From contig NZ_CP013373.1 in NCBI RefSeq assembly GCF_001522585.2, positions 1,116,001 to 1,180,000 of the forward strand: a DNA stretch of 64,000 nucleotides. The letters are read 5' to 3'. The DNA is from Burkholderia sp. NRF60-BP8. GTDB taxonomy: Bacteria; Pseudomonadota; Gammaproteobacteria; Burkholderiales; Burkholderiaceae. Positions within the stretch are counted from its first letter, which is position 1. Each line of letters begins with the position of its first letter. Both the position numbers and the translations under genes were made by a program. The notes beneath the pieces are model-generated. The model saw only the letters and a program-made list of their open reading frames with translations. It did no database searches and had not been told where the DNA came from. Below, one piece after another: positions 37,356-47,824 of this stretch.

Positions 37356-37592
37356 ATGTTCACGCTCTACGGCCGCGGCTGGTGCCACCTGTGCGACGAC
37401 ATGCGCGACGCACTGGCGCCGGTGGCGGCCGAATTCGGCGTCGCGGTCGACTACATCGACATCGACACCGATGCGGCGCTCGTCGCGCGTTACGACGAGG
37501 ACGTGCCCGTGCTGCTGCTGGACGGCGCGGAAGTGTGCCGCCACCGGTTCGACGACGCGCGGGTGCGTGACGCGCTGGCGTCCCGGCGCTGA
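37356..37592 (+). CDS. glutaredoxin family protein
   Basis: A 78-residue thioredoxin-fold protein of the DUF836 type. The CxxC active site is near the N-terminus (GRGWCHLCDDM), and DVPVLLLDGAEV holds the cis-Pro loop. It starts 7 bases after degP, so it is probably co-transcribed with the sigma-E genes. The target is unknown. Confidence 0.88.
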   Translation: MFTLYGRGWCHLCDDMRDALAPVAAEFGVAVDYIDIDTDAALVARYDEDVPVLLLDGAEVCRHRFDDARVRDALASRR

Positions 37593-37704
37593 GCCGGGTC
37601 CGCCGCGAGCCGGCGCCGCTTCGCACGGGGCACGATCCGGCGGTCGGCTCGGCCGGGCTCCCGCGTGGCGGGGCGTCCGAAATCCCGCCCGGCGTAAGCC
37701 TTTT

Positions 37705-37726
37705 CGGCTAAAATAAGCCGTTTTTT
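37705..37726 (+). terminator. terminator of the sigma-E operon region
   Basis: CGGCT and AGCCG pair around AAAATA and are followed by TTTTTT. It lies 113 bases after the glutaredoxin-like gene. The stem is short (5 bp). Confidence 0.6.
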
Positions 37727-37739
37727 CACCGACTTACAA

Positions 37740-37771
37740 GGCGTGCTCCGCAGTCGTGAGCGCGCCTTTTT
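37740..37771 (+). promoter_or_regulatory. terminator-like hairpin directly before lepA
   Basis: GGCG.GCTC pairs with GAGC.CGCC (8 base pairs plus one mismatch) and is followed by TTTTT, ending 18 bases before the lepA ATG. Placed in the leader, it looks like an attenuator or a structure that affects lepA translation. Confidence 0.45.
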
Positions 37772-37788
37772 CGCTTGATCGGCACTGA

Positions 37789-39582
37789 ATGGATCATATT
37801 CGCAATTTCTCGATCATCGCCCACATCGACCATGGCAAGTCGACGCTCGCGGATCGCATCATCCAGGTATGCGGCGGCCTCGCCGACCGTGAAATGGAAG
37901 CGCAGGTGCTCGACTCGATGGATATCGAGCGCGAGCGCGGCATCACGATCAAGGCGCAGACTGCCGCGTTGTCCTATCGCGCACGCGACGGCAAGGTCTA
38001 CAACCTGAACCTGATCGACACGCCGGGGCACGTCGACTTCTCGTACGAGGTCAGCCGTTCGCTGTCCGCGTGCGAGGGCGCGCTGCTGGTCGTCGACGCG
38101 AGTCAGGGCGTCGAGGCGCAGACGGTCGCGAACTGCTACACGGCGATCGAGCTCGGCGTCGAGGTCGTGCCCGTGCTGAACAAGATCGACCTGCCGGCCG
38201 CGAACCCCGAGAACGCGATCGCGGAGATCGAGGACGTGATCGGCATCGACGCGACCGACGCGACGCACTGCAGCGCGAAGACGGGCCTCGGCGTCGAGGA
38301 CGTGCTCGAGTCGCTGATCGCGAAGGTGCCTCCGCCGAAGGGCGATCCGGCCGCGCCGCTGCAGGCGCTGATCATCGATTCGTGGTTCGACAACTACGTC
38401 GGCGTCGTGATGCTCGTGCGCATCGTCAACGGCACGCTGCGTCCGAAGGACAAGATCAAGATGATGGCGACCGGCGCGCAGTATCCGGTCGAGCACGTCG
38501 GCGTGTTCACGCCGAAGTCGCGCAATCTCGAGTCGCTGTCGGCCGGGCAGGTGGGCTTCATCATCGCGGGCATCAAGGAACTGACGGCCGCGAAAGTCGG
38601 CGATACCGTCACGCACGCGACCAAGGCCGCTGCCGAGCCGCTGCCGGGCTTCAAGGAAGTGAAGCCGCAGGTGTTCGCGGGGCTGTATCCGGTCGAGGCG
38701 AACCAGTACGACGCGCTGCGCGAATCGCTCGAGAAGCTCAAGCTGAACGACGCATCGCTGCAGTACGAGCCGGAAGTGTCGCAGGCGCTCGGTTTCGGGT
38801 TCCGTTGCGGCTTCCTCGGGCTGCTGCACATGGAAATCGTGCAGGAGCGGCTCGAGCGCGAGTTCGACATGGATCTCATCACGACCGCGCCGACGGTCGT
38901 CTACGAGGTCGTGCAGAGCGACGGCTCGACGATCATGGTCGAGAATCCGGCGAAGATGCCGGAGCCTGGCCGCATCGCCGAAGTGCGCGAGCCGATCGTC
39001 ACCGTGAACCTGTACATGCCGCAGGATTACGTCGGCTCGGTGATCACGCTGTGCGAGCAGAAGCGCGGCTCGCAGATCAACATGCAGTATCACGGTCGCC
39101 AGGTGCAGCTCACGTACGAGATTCCGATGGCCGAGATCGTGCTCGACTTCTTCGATCGCCTGAAGTCGGTATCGCGCGGCTATGCGTCGATGGATTACGA
39201 GTTCAAGGAGTACCGTTCGTCGGACGTCGTGAAGGTCGACATGCTGATCAACGGCGACAAGGTCGACGCGCTGTCGATCATCGTGCACCGGTCGCAATCG
39301 CAATATCGCGGCCGCGAAGTCGCCGCGAAGATGCGCGAGATCATCCCGCGCCAGATGTACGACGTGGCGATCCAGGCCGCGATCGGCGCGCACATCGTCG
39401 CGCGCGAGAACATCAAGGCGCTCCGCAAGAACGTGCTCGCGAAGTGCTATGGCGGCGACATCACGCGCAAGAAGAAGCTGCTCGAGAAGCAGAAAGAAGG
39501 TAAGAAACGCATGAAGCAGGTGGGTTCGGTCGAGATCCCGCAGGAGGCGTTCCTCGCGATCTTGCGCGTCGAAGACAAATAA
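37789..39582 (+). CDS. lepA: elongation factor 4 (LepA)
   Basis: A 597-residue translational GTPase that back-translocates or remodels stalled ribosomes. The G motifs are [14 protein letters not shown], the switch DTPGHVDF and NKID; the C-terminal domain with [20 protein letters not shown] is the LepA hallmark. It lies upstream of lepB with 15 bases between, as in E. coli. Confidence 0.98.
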   Translation: MDHIRNFSIIAHIDHGKSTLADRIIQVCGGLADREMEAQVLDSMDIERERGITIKAQTAALSYRARDGKVYNLNLIDTPGHVDFSYEVSRSLSACEGALLVVDASQGVEAQTVANCYTAIELGVEVVPVLNKIDLPAANPENAIAEIEDVIGIDATDATHCSAKTGLGVEDVLESLIAKVPPPKGDPAAPLQALIIDSWFDNYVGVVMLVRIVNGTLRPKDKIKMMATGAQYPVEHVGVFTPKSRNLESLSAGQVGFIIAGIKELTAAKVGDTVTHATKAAAEPLPGFKEVKPQVFAGLYPVEANQYDALRESLEKLKLNDASLQYEPEVSQALGFGFRCGFLGLLHMEIVQERLEREFDMDLITTAPTVVYEVVQSDGSTIMVENPAKMPEPGRIAEVREPIVTVNLYMPQDYVGSVITLCEQKRGSQINMQYHGRQVQLTYEIPMAEIVLDFFDRLKSVSRGYASMDYEFKEYRSSDVVKVDMLINGDKVDALSIIVHRSQSQYRGREVAAKMREIIPRQMYDVAIQAAIGAHIVARENIKALRKNVLAKCYGGDITRKKKLLEKQKEGKKRMKQVGSVEIPQEAFLAILRVEDK

Positions 39583-39597
39583 CAGGACTGATCCTTT

Positions 39598-40491
39598 ATG
39601 AATTTTGCGCTGATTCTTTTTGTGCTCGTCATCGTGACGGGCGTAGCGTGGGTGCTGGACAAGCTGGTGTTCCTGCCGCGGCGTCGCAAGGCGGCCGACT
39701 CGGCGATCGAGGAGTTCGATCGCCAGCAGTCGCGCATCGACAAGCGTTTCGCGGACGAAAACGCGGCGCAGACGCGTTCGAAGCTGCGTGACGAAAAGCT
39801 GCGCCAGCCGTGGTGGCTCGAGTACACGGCGAGCTTCTTCCCGGTGATCCTGGCCGTGTTCGTCGTGCGTTCGTTCGTCGTCGAGCCGTTCAAGATTCCG
39901 TCGGGCTCGATGGTGCCGACGCTGCTCGTCGGCGACTTCATCCTCGTCAACAAGTTCGAGTACGGGCTGCGCCTGCCGGTCACGAACACGAAGATCACGC
40001 AGGGCAGCCCGCTGTCGCGCGGCGACGTCGTCGTGTTCCGCTATCCGAAGGACGAGTCGGTCGATTACATCAAGCGCGTGATCGGCCTGCCGGGCGACAC
40101 GGTCGCGTATCAGGACAAGCAACTCACGATCAACGGCCAGCCGGTGCCCGAAACGCCGCTGCCCGATTTCTTCGACGACGAGCGCCAGAATTACGCGAAG
40201 CAGTTCGAGGAAACGATCGGCAACAAGAAGAACGCGATCCTCAACAACCCGGCCGTGCCGCCGTTCGTGATGGGCGCATACGACTATCCGTATCGCGACA
40301 ACTGCACGTACAACAGCCGCGGCGTGATCTGCAAGGTGCCGCCCGGTCACTACTTCATGATGGGCGACAACCGCGACAACAGCGCGGACAGCCGCTACTG
40401 GGGTTTCGTGCCGGACCGGAACATCGTCGGCCGCGCGTTCTTCATCTGGATGAACTTCGGCGACCTGAAGCGCATCGGTTCCTTCAACTGA
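39598..40491 (+). CDS. lepB: signal peptidase I
   Basis: A 297-residue inner membrane serine protease that removes signal peptides. Two N-terminal membrane segments (about residues 1-20 and 80-98) precede the catalytic Ser in [13 protein letters not shown] and the Lys in [11 protein letters not shown]; the closing box [18 protein letters not shown] is present. It follows lepA closely and is followed after about 150 bases by rnc. Confidence 0.97.
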   Translation: MNFALILFVLVIVTGVAWVLDKLVFLPRRRKAADSAIEEFDRQQSRIDKRFADENAAQTRSKLRDEKLRQPWWLEYTASFFPVILAVFVVRSFVVEPFKIPSGSMVPTLLVGDFILVNKFEYGLRLPVTNTKITQGSPLSRGDVVVFRYPKDESVDYIKRVIGLPGDTVAYQDKQLTINGQPVPETPLPDFFDDERQNYAKQFEETIGNKKNAILNNPAVPPFVMGAYDYPYRDNCTYNSRGVICKVPPGHYFMMGDNRDNSADSRYWGFVPDRNIVGRAFFIWMNFGDLKRIGSFN

Positions 40492-40632
40492 CCGCATTCG
40501 ATTCGCACGCAATACGCGACGCACGGGCCGCGTCGCGTATTGCCGAACTACTTTAAGAACCGGCGGTAACACCGCCTCGTCACGCCTTTTCGCGTCCGGC
40601 CGTGCCGTTTCGGCCCGACCGGGCGCCCGCGT

Positions 40633-40638
40633 TATACT
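40633..40638 (+). promoter_or_regulatory. candidate -10 box very close to rnc
   Basis: TATACT ends 7 bases before the rnc ATG, which would place the transcription start at or one base from the start codon. No Shine-Dalgarno sequence precedes the ATG, so a leaderless message is possible. The -35 region is not clear. Confidence 0.3.
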
Positions 40639-40645
40639 CCTGCAC

Positions 40646-41884
40646 ATGCCCCTATCCCAGTTGGAAAGCCGGCTGCGCTACGAATTTCGCAATGCGGAAT
40701 TGTTGCGCCAGGCTTTGACCCATCGCAGTCACAGCGCCACGCACAACGAACGGCTCGAGTTTCTCGGCGATTCCGTTCTGAATTGCGCGGTGGCCGCCCT
40801 TTTGTTCCAGCGTTTCGGCAAGCTGGACGAAGGTGACCTGTCGCGCGTACGCGCCAACCTCGTCAAACAGCAATCGTTGTACGAAATTGCTCAGGCCCTG
40901 AATATCTCGGACGGCCTGCGGCTTGGCGAGGGCGAGCTGCGCAGCGGCGGATTCCGTCGCCCGTCGATCCTCGCGGACGCGTTCGAAGCCATCATCGGGG
41001 CCGTATTCCTCGATGGCGGCTTCGAAGCCGCCCAAGGGGTCATCAAGCGGCTCTACATCCCGATTCTCGACCACATCGATCCGCGCACGCTCGGCAAGGA
41101 CGCGAAGACGCTGCTGCAGGAATACTTGCAGGGGCACAAGATCGCGCTGCCGACCTATACGGTCGTCGCGACGCATGGTGCGGCGCACAATCAGCAGTTC
41201 GAGGTCGAGTGCACGGTGCCGAAGCTGGACGTGAAGGTATCGGGTTCCGGCGCGAGCCGGCGTGCGGCCGAGCAGGCCGCCGCGAAGAAGGCGCTCGACG
41301 AGGTGATGGCGGCCGCGCCGATGCTGGCCGCGAAGCCGAAGCGCTCGAAAAACGCACGCGGGTCCAAGCATGTCGAACCCGAGATCGTGCCGGGCGTGAA
41401 GGGCGTGCAGGAAGCGCTCGACCTGCGCTCGCCGGAACGGAAGGAACGTGCGGCGGCGCGCGAGGCCAGGGCGGCCGGCGCGGCGCCGGCTGCAACCGCT
41501 GCGGCTGCTGCAGCAGCTGCAACGACGGGCGAGCCGGCCGTCGCGCCGATGGCGGCGATTCGCGCGGCGCATGTCGAGCCGGCCACGGACAAGGGCGAGC
41601 GGGCGGCGAAGCCGGCGACCGACAAGGTTGCCGACAAACCGGCCGAGCGGCCCGACAAGGCCGCGGAAAAACCCGCCGAGGCCGCGTCGCGCGCAGCCGA
41701 CAAGCCGGCCGGCCACGCAGCCGATTCGGCATCGCCGTCGGCCGACAAGCCTTCCGCGAGTGCCGACGCCGCTGCGCGCACGCCGGCGCGCGCACGCGAT
41801 GCCGCGACGCCCGACGCCGATGCGCCGCCCGGCGGCGCGAGTCTTGCTGCCGCGCAGGCGCGCGTGGCCGATGCCGGCCACTGA
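40646..41884 (+). CDS. rnc: ribonuclease III with long C-terminal extension
   Basis: A 412-residue double-strand-specific endoribonuclease that processes rRNA and mRNA. The nuclease domain has [13 protein letters not shown] (active-site acidic residues), and the dsRNA-binding domain ends near residue 222 with [15 protein letters not shown]. The normal bacterial protein is about 226 residues; here about 185 more follow, made of Ala/Lys/Asp/Pro low-complexity sequence with KPA/DKPA-like repeats. The tail looks disordered and could bind RNA or partners, which is inference. It sits in the lepB-rnc-era-recO order. Confidence 0.96.
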   Translation: MPLSQLESRLRYEFRNAELLRQALTHRSHSATHNERLEFLGDSVLNCAVAALLFQRFGKLDEGDLSRVRANLVKQQSLYEIAQALNISDGLRLGEGELRSGGFRRPSILADAFEAIIGAVFLDGGFEAAQGVIKRLYIPILDHIDPRTLGKDAKTLLQEYLQGHKIALPTYTVVATHGAAHNQQFEVECTVPKLDVKVSGSGASRRAAEQAAAKKALDEVMAAAPMLAAKPKRSKNARGSKHVEPEIVPGVKGVQEALDLRSPERKERAAAREARAAGAAPAATAAAAAAAATTGEPAVAPMAAIRAAHVEPATDKGERAAKPATDKVADKPAERPDKAAEKPAEAASRAADKPAGHAADSASPSADKPSASADAAARTPARARDAATPDADAPPGGASLAAAQARVADAGH

Positions 41885-41944
41885 ATTGCCCATCGATCGT
41901 GCCGCGCGCCGCGCGGCCGTTTCCGAACCTGTCCCCCAAACGAT

Positions 41945-42844
41945 ATGAACACTCCCGCTCCTACCGGTTTCCGTTGCGGCATGATCGCGATCGTGGGCCG
42001 CCCGAACGTCGGCAAATCGACGTTGATGAACGCACTCGTCGGCCAGAAGATCAGCATCACGTCGCGCAAGGCGCAGACGACCCGTCACCGCATCACCGGC
42101 ATCAACACGTTCGACGACGCGCAATTCGTGTTCGTCGACACGCCCGGCTTCCAGACCCGTCACAGCACCGCGCTGAACCGTTCGCTGAACCGCGCGGTCA
42201 CGTCGACGCTGACGTCGGTCGACGTGATCCTGTTCGTGATCGAGGCCGGCCGCTTCGGGCCCGACGACCAGAAGGTGCTCGACCTGATCCCGCCCGGCAT
42301 GCCGACGCTGTTGATCGCGAACAAGATCGACCGCGTGAACGACAAGGCGTCGCTGTTCCCGTTCATGCAGAAAGTGAGCGAACTGCGCGAATTCACCGAG
42401 CTCGTGCCGCTGTCGGCGCAGCGGCCGGAAGACATCAAGCGCCTGCTGGACACGATCAAGCCGTACCTGCCGGAAGGCGAGCCGATCTACGGCGAGGACG
42501 AACTGACCGACCGCAGCTCGCGCTTTCTCGCGGCCGAAATCCTGCGCGAGAAGGTATTCCGCTGGACCGGCGACGAACTGCCGTACACGAGCACCGTACT
42601 GATCGACAAGTTCGAGGAGGAGGGCCGCCTGAAGCGCATCTTCGCGACGATCCTCGTCGAGCGCGATTCGCACAAGGCGATGGTGATCGGCAAGAAGGGC
42701 GAGAAGCTCAAGCAGATCAGCACCGAGGCGCGGATGGACATGGAGAAGCTGTTCGACGGCCCCGTCTACCTCGAAACCTTCGTGAAGGTGAAGAGCGGCT
42801 GGGCCGACAACGAGGCGGGGCTGCGTGCCTATGGGTACGAATGA
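41945..42844 (+). CDS. era: GTPase Era
   Basis: A 299-residue GTPase for 30S assembly that binds the 3' end of 16S rRNA. The G motifs [14 protein letters not shown] and NKID are at their normal places, and the C-terminal KH domain includes [14 protein letters not shown]. Its 3' end overlaps the recO start by 14 bases in another frame. Confidence 0.98.
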   Translation: MNTPAPTGFRCGMIAIVGRPNVGKSTLMNALVGQKISITSRKAQTTRHRITGINTFDDAQFVFVDTPGFQTRHSTALNRSLNRAVTSTLTSVDVILFVIEAGRFGPDDQKVLDLIPPGMPTLLIANKIDRVNDKASLFPFMQKVSELREFTELVPLSAQRPEDIKRLLDTIKPYLPEGEPIYGEDELTDRSSRFLAAEILREKVFRWTGDELPYTSTVLIDKFEEEGRLKRIFATILVERDSHKAMVIGKKGEKLKQISTEARMDMEKLFDGPVYLETFVKVKSGWADNEAGLRAYGYE

Positions 42845-43667
42845 CGCGCTGACGTCGACCGAAGACGCGGTAGCCGCCGGCGCGAACGACGCGCCGCTGC
42901 CGGCACCGCCCGAACCGCCGCGCAAGGTGCGGCGCGCGGCGTCTCGCACGTCCGATTTCCGCGTGACCGAGCAGCCGGCGTACGTGCTGCACAGCTATCC
43001 GTATCGGGAAACGAGCCTGATCGTCGACGTGCTGACGCGCGACCACGGCCGGCTCGCGCTCGTCGCAAAGGGCGCGAAACGCCCGCACTCGGCGTTGCGC
43101 GGCGTATTGCAGACCTTCCAGCCGCTGCTGCTGTCGTGGTCCGGCAAATCCGAGGTGCGCACGCTGACGGGCGCCGAGTGGGTCGGCGGGATGCTGCCGC
43201 TAAGCGGCGACGGGCTGTTGTGCGGTTTCTACGCGAACGAGCTGCTCGTGAAATTCTGCGCGCGCGAGGATCCCCAGCCGCCGCTGTTCAATCATTACGT
43301 GCTGACCCTCACGCGCCTCGCGCACGGCGAGCCCGCGGTGCAGGTGCTGCGCTCGTTCGAGCGTGTGCTGCTGCGCGAGACCGGGTATGCGATGGCGCTG
43401 AATCGCACGGTCGCGCGCCGCGCGGTCGAGCCCGAGCGCCGCTACGTGTTCGATCCCGAGCGCGGCGTGCGCAATGCGGACGACGACGTGCCGTCGCACT
43501 GGCCGGTCATCACCGGACAGACGTTGCTCGACATGGAGCAGGACGATTACCATCGAGCCCAGACGGTTGCGCAGAGCAAGACGCTGATGCGCTTCCTGCT
43601 GAACACCTATCTCGGCGGCACGCCGCTCGCCACGCGTCAGATCCTGATCGACCTGCAAAACCTATGA
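42831..43667 (+). CDS. recO: DNA repair protein RecO
   Basis: A 278-residue protein that helps load RecA at gaps. After an Ala/Pro-rich leader (about 45 residues, longer than E. coli's), the OB-fold part begins at [21 protein letters not shown]. The start is set at the ATG at 42831 inside the end of era; a GTG two codons earlier is possible. Its stop overlaps the pdxJ ATG (ATGA). Confidence 0.94.
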   Translation: MGTNDALTSTEDAVAAGANDAPLPAPPEPPRKVRRAASRTSDFRVTEQPAYVLHSYPYRETSLIVDVLTRDHGRLALVAKGAKRPHSALRGVLQTFQPLLLSWSGKSEVRTLTGAEWVGGMLPLSGDGLLCGFYANELLVKFCAREDPQPPLFNHYVLTLTRLAHGEPAVQVLRSFERVLLRETGYAMALNRTVARRAVEPERRYVFDPERGVRNADDDVPSHWPVITGQTLLDMEQDDYHRAQTVAQSKTLMRFLLNTYLGGTPLATRQILIDLQNL

Positions 43668-44440
43668 GCTTCTTCCTGACAACGCCCACCGCCATCGACC
43701 TCGGCGTGAACATCGACCACGTCGCGACGCTGCGCAATGCGCGCGGCACGCGCTATCCCGATCCGATCCGCGCGGCGCTCGCCGCCGAAGAGGCGGGCGC
43801 GGACGCGATCACGCTGCACCTGCGCGAGGATCGTCGTCACATCGTCGACGCCGACGTGCGCGAGCTGCGCCCGCTGCTGAAGACGCGCATGAACCTCGAA
43901 TGCGCGGTGACGGCCGAGATGCTCGACATCGCGTGCGAAGTGCGTCCGCACGATGCGTGCCTCGTACCGGAGAAGCGCGCGGAACTGACGACCGAAGGCG
44001 GTCTCGATGTCGCCGGCCACTTCGAGGCCGTGCGCGCGGCGTGCAAGCAACTCGCCGACGTCGGCGTGCGCGTGTCGCTGTTCATCGACCCGGACGACAC
44101 GCAGATCCGCGCCGCGCACGAAGCGGGCGCGCCGGTGATCGAGCTGCATACGGGCCGCTACGCCGAAGCGCACGACCAGGCGGAGCAGCAGCGCGAATAC
44201 GAGCGTATCGTCGCGGGCGTGCAGGCCGGCGCGCAGCTCGGACTGAAGGTCAATGCGGGCCACGGGCTGCACTACACGAACGTGCAGCAGATTGCCGCGA
44301 TCGACGGCATCGTCGAGTTGAACATCGGTCACGCGATCGTCGCGCACGCGATCTTCGCGGGCTGGGACAACGCGGTGCGCGAGATGAAGGCGATCATGGT
44401 CGCCGCACGCGTCGCCGCGCTGCACGGCGGCGCGCGCTGA
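43664..44440 (+). CDS. pdxJ: pyridoxine 5'-phosphate synthase
   Basis: A 258-residue TIM-barrel enzyme that makes pyridoxine phosphate from 1-deoxyxylulose 5-phosphate and aminoacetone phosphate. The start region [17 protein letters not shown] and the later [14 protein letters not shown] and [12 protein letters not shown] are characteristic. It is co-translated with recO and followed after 80 bases by acpS, as in E. coli. Confidence 0.97.
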   Translation: MSFFLTTPTAIDLGVNIDHVATLRNARGTRYPDPIRAALAAEEAGADAITLHLREDRRHIVDADVRELRPLLKTRMNLECAVTAEMLDIACEVRPHDACLVPEKRAELTTEGGLDVAGHFEAVRAACKQLADVGVRVSLFIDPDDTQIRAAHEAGAPVIELHTGRYAEAHDQAEQQREYERIVAGVQAGAQLGLKVNAGHGLHYTNVQQIAAIDGIVELNIGHAIVAHAIFAGWDNAVREMKAIMVAARVAALHGGAR

Positions 44441-44520
44441 GATGCGAGGCCGCCGCGCCCCGCACGCCGTTTGCGACACGCTTGACCCGGCCGCGCCGGG
44501 CTGCCCCGGCGGAGACTGAC

Positions 44521-44955
44521 ATGGCGATCTACGGCATCGGTACCGACATCGCGCAGGTGAGCCGCGTCGCAGCCGTGCTCGAACGCACGGGCGGCCGGTT
44601 TGCCGAGAAGGTGCTCGGCCCCGACGAGCTGCGCGTGTTCCACGCGCGGCGCGCCCGCTCCGAGGCGCGCGGCATCGCGTTTCTCGCGACGCGCTTCTCC
44701 GCGAAGGAAGCGTTTTCGAAGGCAATCGGACTCGGCATGCATTGGCCGATGACGTGGCGCGCACTGCAGACGCTCAACCATCCAAGCGGCGAGCCGTACG
44801 TGGTCGCTTCAGGCGAGCTGGCCGACTGGCTGGCCGCTCGCGGCATCACGGCGCGCGTGACGGTCAGCGACGAACGCGACTACGCGGTGTCGTTCGTGAT
44901 CGCCGAAACGGACGCCGCGCCTGCCCCCGGACCTGTTTCCCGAACCCCCTCCTGA
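44521..44955 (+). CDS. acpS: holo-acyl carrier protein synthase
   Basis: A 144-residue enzyme that moves phosphopantetheine from CoA to ACP (encoded at 31283). The metal-binding motifs [14 protein letters not shown] and [13 protein letters not shown] are present. The C-terminal 15 residues (Ala/Pro-rich) extend past the usual end. It is between pdxJ and nagZ. Confidence 0.96.
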   Translation: MAIYGIGTDIAQVSRVAAVLERTGGRFAEKVLGPDELRVFHARRARSEARGIAFLATRFSAKEAFSKAIGLGMHWPMTWRALQTLNHPSGEPYVVASGELADWLAARGITARVTVSDERDYAVSFVIAETDAAPAPGPVSRTPS

Positions 44956-44971
44956 CGGAATTCCCGATTCG

Positions 44972-46000
44972 ATGAAAACGACTCCCGGCCCGGTCATGCT
45001 CGACGTCGTCGGCACGACCTTGTCGCGCGACGATGCGCGGCGCCTCGCGCATCCGAATACCGGCGGCGTGATCCTGTTCGCGCGGCACTTCCAGAATCGT
45101 GCGCAACTGACCGCGCTGACCGATTCGATTCGCGCGGTGCGCGAAGACATCCTGATCGCCGTCGATCACGAAGGCGGGCGCGTGCAGCGGTTCCGCACCG
45201 ACGGCTTCACGGTGCTGCCCGCGATGCGCCGCCTCGGCGAACTGTGGGATCGCGACGTACTGCTCGCGACGAAGGTCGCGACCGCCGTCGGCTACATCCT
45301 GGCTGCCGAATTGCGTGCGTGCGGGATCGACATGAGCTTCACGCCGGTGCTCGATCTCGACTACGGGCACTCGAAGGTGATCGGCGATCGTGCGTTCCAT
45401 CGCGATCCGCGCGTCGTCACGCTGCTCGCGAAGAGCCTGAACCACGGGCTGTCGCTCGCCGGCATGGCGAACTGCGGCAAGCATTTCCCCGGGCATGGCT
45501 TCGCGGAAGCCGATTCGCACGTCGCGCTGCCGACCGACGACCGCACGCTCGATGCGATCCTCGAGCAGGACGTCGCGCCGTACGACTGGCTCGGGCTGTC
45601 GCTGTCGGCGGTGATTCCGGCGCATGTGATCTACACGCAGGTCGACAAGCGGCCGGCCGGGTTTTCGCGCGTATGGTTGCAGGACATCCTGCGCGGAAAG
45701 CTCGGCTTCACGGGCGCGATCTTCAGCGACGACCTGTCGATGGAGGCGGCGCGCGAAGGCGGCACGCTCACGCAGGCAGCCGACGCCGCGCTCGCCGCCG
45801 GTTGCGACATGGTGCTCGTCTGCAACCAGCCGGACGCGGCCGAAGTCGTGCTGAACGGATTGAAGGCGCGGGCCTCGGCCGAGTCGGTGCGGCGCATCAA
45901 GCGGATGCGTGCGCGCGGCAAGGCGCTCAAGTGGGAGAAGCTGGTCGCGCAGCCCGAGTATCTGCAGGCGCAGGCGCTGTTGAGCAGCGCGCTGGCGTAA
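44972..46000 (+). CDS. nagZ: beta-N-acetylhexosaminidase NagZ
   Basis: A 342-residue glycoside hydrolase family 3 enzyme that removes GlcNAc from muropeptides during cell wall recycling. The family signature KHFPGHGFAEADSHVALP is near residue 170, and AIFSDDLSMEAA follows with the catalytic Asp. It can influence beta-lactamase induction through its products, a known NagZ role. It ends the long operon-like run and is followed by a terminator. Confidence 0.96.
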   Translation: MKTTPGPVMLDVVGTTLSRDDARRLAHPNTGGVILFARHFQNRAQLTALTDSIRAVREDILIAVDHEGGRVQRFRTDGFTVLPAMRRLGELWDRDVLLATKVATAVGYILAAELRACGIDMSFTPVLDLDYGHSKVIGDRAFHRDPRVVTLLAKSLNHGLSLAGMANCGKHFPGHGFAEADSHVALPTDDRTLDAILEQDVAPYDWLGLSLSAVIPAHVIYTQVDKRPAGFSRVWLQDILRGKLGFTGAIFSDDLSMEAAREGGTLTQAADAALAAGCDMVLVCNQPDAAEVVLNGLKARASAESVRRIKRMRARGKALKWEKLVAQPEYLQAQALLSSALA

Positions 46001-46047
46001 GCGGGCACGGATGGCGCGCGTCGCGCCGTTTGGGTCGCCTCAAACAG

Positions 46048-46074
46048 AAAGCCGCGCAATAGCGCGGCTTTGTT
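46048..46074 (+). terminator. terminator after nagZ
   Basis: AAAGCCGCGC and GCGCGGCTTT pair around AATA; a short T-run follows (TTTGTTT). It lies about 50 bases after the nagZ stop and closes the block. Confidence 0.75.
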
Positions 46075-46171
46075 TATGGGTCGAGACCGCCCGATCGGGG
46101 CAGTCGCCGGGATGAGCCTGGACGCAACTAACGGTCTGATCCCATCAGCGCCCGCATTCAGGGCGGCCCGC

Positions 46172-47557
46172 TCAGTTCACCTTCATCCGCTGCAGCTTGT
46201 TGTACAGCGTCTTCGGGCTGATGCCGAGCAGCGTAGCCGCGCGGTGGCGCGTACCGCCGACCGCGTCAAGCGTCGCGCGGATCAGCAGATCCTCGACGTC
46301 GGACAGCGGCGTGCCGACCTTGATCTGCACACTGCTGCCGTTCAGTGCGGCGCCGGCGGAGAAACTGGCTTCGCCCGCGCGCAGCGTCTCGATGAAGTCG
46401 CCCGACGCGTCGTACGCGAAGCGCACGCGTTCCTGCAGCTCGCGCACGTTACCCGGCCATTCGTAGGACAGGCATTCGCGCACGAAGCCCGGCGCCGCCC
46501 GCTTGTCGGTCGTGCTGCGGCCGGTTGCGCGCGCTTCGCGGTTCAGTTCGTCGATCTGCGCGTCCGCGATCGCGAGCGCGTCGCCGTCGCGCTCGCGCAG
46601 CGGCGGCATCGTGATCGACGCCGCGTCGAGGCGCAGCCACAGATCCTCGCGCAGCGTGCCGTTCGCCACCGCTTCGCGCGCCGGGCGGCGCGTGGCCGCG
46701 ATCAGCCGGAAATCGCTGGTGATCGGGCTCGTGCCGCCGATCCGCATGAAGTTCTGCGAATCGAGCGCGTGCAGCAGCGCTTCCTGCAGCACGAGCGGCA
46801 GCGCGGTGATTTCGTCGAGGAATAGCGTGCCGCCGCCGGCCTGCTCGAACAGGCCCGATTCGCGGCGCTCGGCGCCGTCGAACGCACCGCGTTCATGGCC
46901 GAACAGCACGCTGTCGAGCGACGCGCCGTGCCGGCCGGCCTGCGCGAGCATGCGGCAGTCGAACGACACGAACGGCCCTTTGCGGCGCCGGCTCAGTTCG
47001 TGCAGCGTGCGCGCCGCCAGTTTCTTGCCGGTGCCGGCTTCGCCCGAGAACAGCACGGCTGTTTCGGTGCGGGCGTTGTGCTCGATCATGTCGTACACGT
47101 GCTGCATCGCGTCGCTGCGGCCCACCAGCGCGCCGAAGCGGCCGAGCTGGCGCAGCGACGCACGCAGCGACTGCACTTCGTCGATCAGTTCGTACGGGCG
47201 CGGGATCCGCGCGAGCAGGCTGCGCAGGCGCGGAATGTTGATCGGCTTCAGCAGGTAGTCCCAGATGCCGTGGCGCAGGCCCTCGATGGCGCTCTCGACC
47301 GTCGCGTTGCCCGTCAGCACGATCACCGGCAGCGAGCCGTTCGGCTGTTGCTGCGGCAAATGCTGGAGCAGGTCGAACCCGCTGCCGTCCGGCAGGTTCA
47401 GGTCGACGAGCACGACATCGGGAATCGAGCGGCCGAGCGCCGTGCGCGCTTCGGCGAGCGACGTGGCCGTGTCGACCGAGAAGCCGTCTGCGGCGAGCAG
47501 TGCGGTGAGGCCTGACAGGCTGTTGGGATCGTCTTCGACAATCAGGGCGTGTGGCAT
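46172..47557 (-). CDS. NtrC-like response regulator with altered sigma-54 contact loop
   Basis: A 461-residue regulator with three domains. The receiver (residues 1-115) keeps the phospho-acceptor Asp ([10 protein letters not shown]) and the switch residues ([15 protein letters not shown]). The AAA+ domain has Walker A GEAGTGKK and Walker [11 protein letters not shown], and a Fis-type HTH ends the protein ([19 protein letters not shown]). The loop that touches sigma-54 reads GAFDGA in place of GAFTGA (codons at 46871-46888). Loss of that Thr usually abolishes sigma-54 activation, so the protein may act with another sigma factor. No kinase gene is adjacent. TTG 47578 is an alternative start. 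Confidence 0.9.
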   Translation of the reverse strand: MPHALIVEDDPNSLSGLTALLAADGFSVDTATSLAEARTALGRSIPDVVLVDLNLPDGSGFDLLQHLPQQQPNGSLPVIVLTGNATVESAIEGLRHGIWDYLLKPINIPRLRSLLARIPRPYELIDEVQSLRASLRQLGRFGALVGRSDAMQHVYDMIEHNARTETAVLFSGEAGTGKKLAARTLHELSRRRKGPFVSFDCRMLAQAGRHGASLDSVLFGHERGAFDGAERRESGLFEQAGGGTLFLDEITALPLVLQEALLHALDSQNFMRIGGTSPITSDFRLIAATRRPAREAVANGTLREDLWLRLDAASITMPPLRERDGDALAIADAQIDELNREARATGRSTTDKRAAPGFVRECLSYEWPGNVRELQERVRFAYDASGDFIETLRAGEASFSAGAALNGSSVQIKVGTPLSDVEDLLIRATLDAVGGTRHRAATLLGISPKTLYNKLQRMKVN

Positions 47558-47773
47558 GGTGGACGCGAGTCGAGTCAAGAGAGGCGGGCTGTCGGCCAGC
47601 GGGCCGCAGCCGCATGTCGGATTAAAGATTGATTTTATGCCCCGCCGAACGCGTCACGCGCATTATTTCTCCGGCGCTATAAAACAGTTACCGATGATAC
47701 AAATTGAATATCTTTACCGGTGGCTTTTGTGCTCTTTATGGCTCTCGCTCGTGGTAGCTGTTGGCGCCAGACA

Positions 47774-47800
47774 AACAAAAAGCGCCCCGAAGGGCGCTTT
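47774..47800 (-). terminator. terminator of efp
   Basis: On the minus strand AGCGCCC and GGGCGCT pair around a four-base loop, followed by TTTTTGTTTG. It begins about 25 bases past the efp stop. Confidence 0.85.
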
Positions 47801-47824
47801 GTTCGATGCGGGTATCGCCGACGA

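Noticed and set aside
37726..40647. 973-codon open frame on the minus strand opposite lepA and lepB
   Set aside because: Third-position GC bias opens this frame; the composition (His/Arg/Asp/Leu/Val rich) is that of an antisense shadow, while lepA and lepB are certain.
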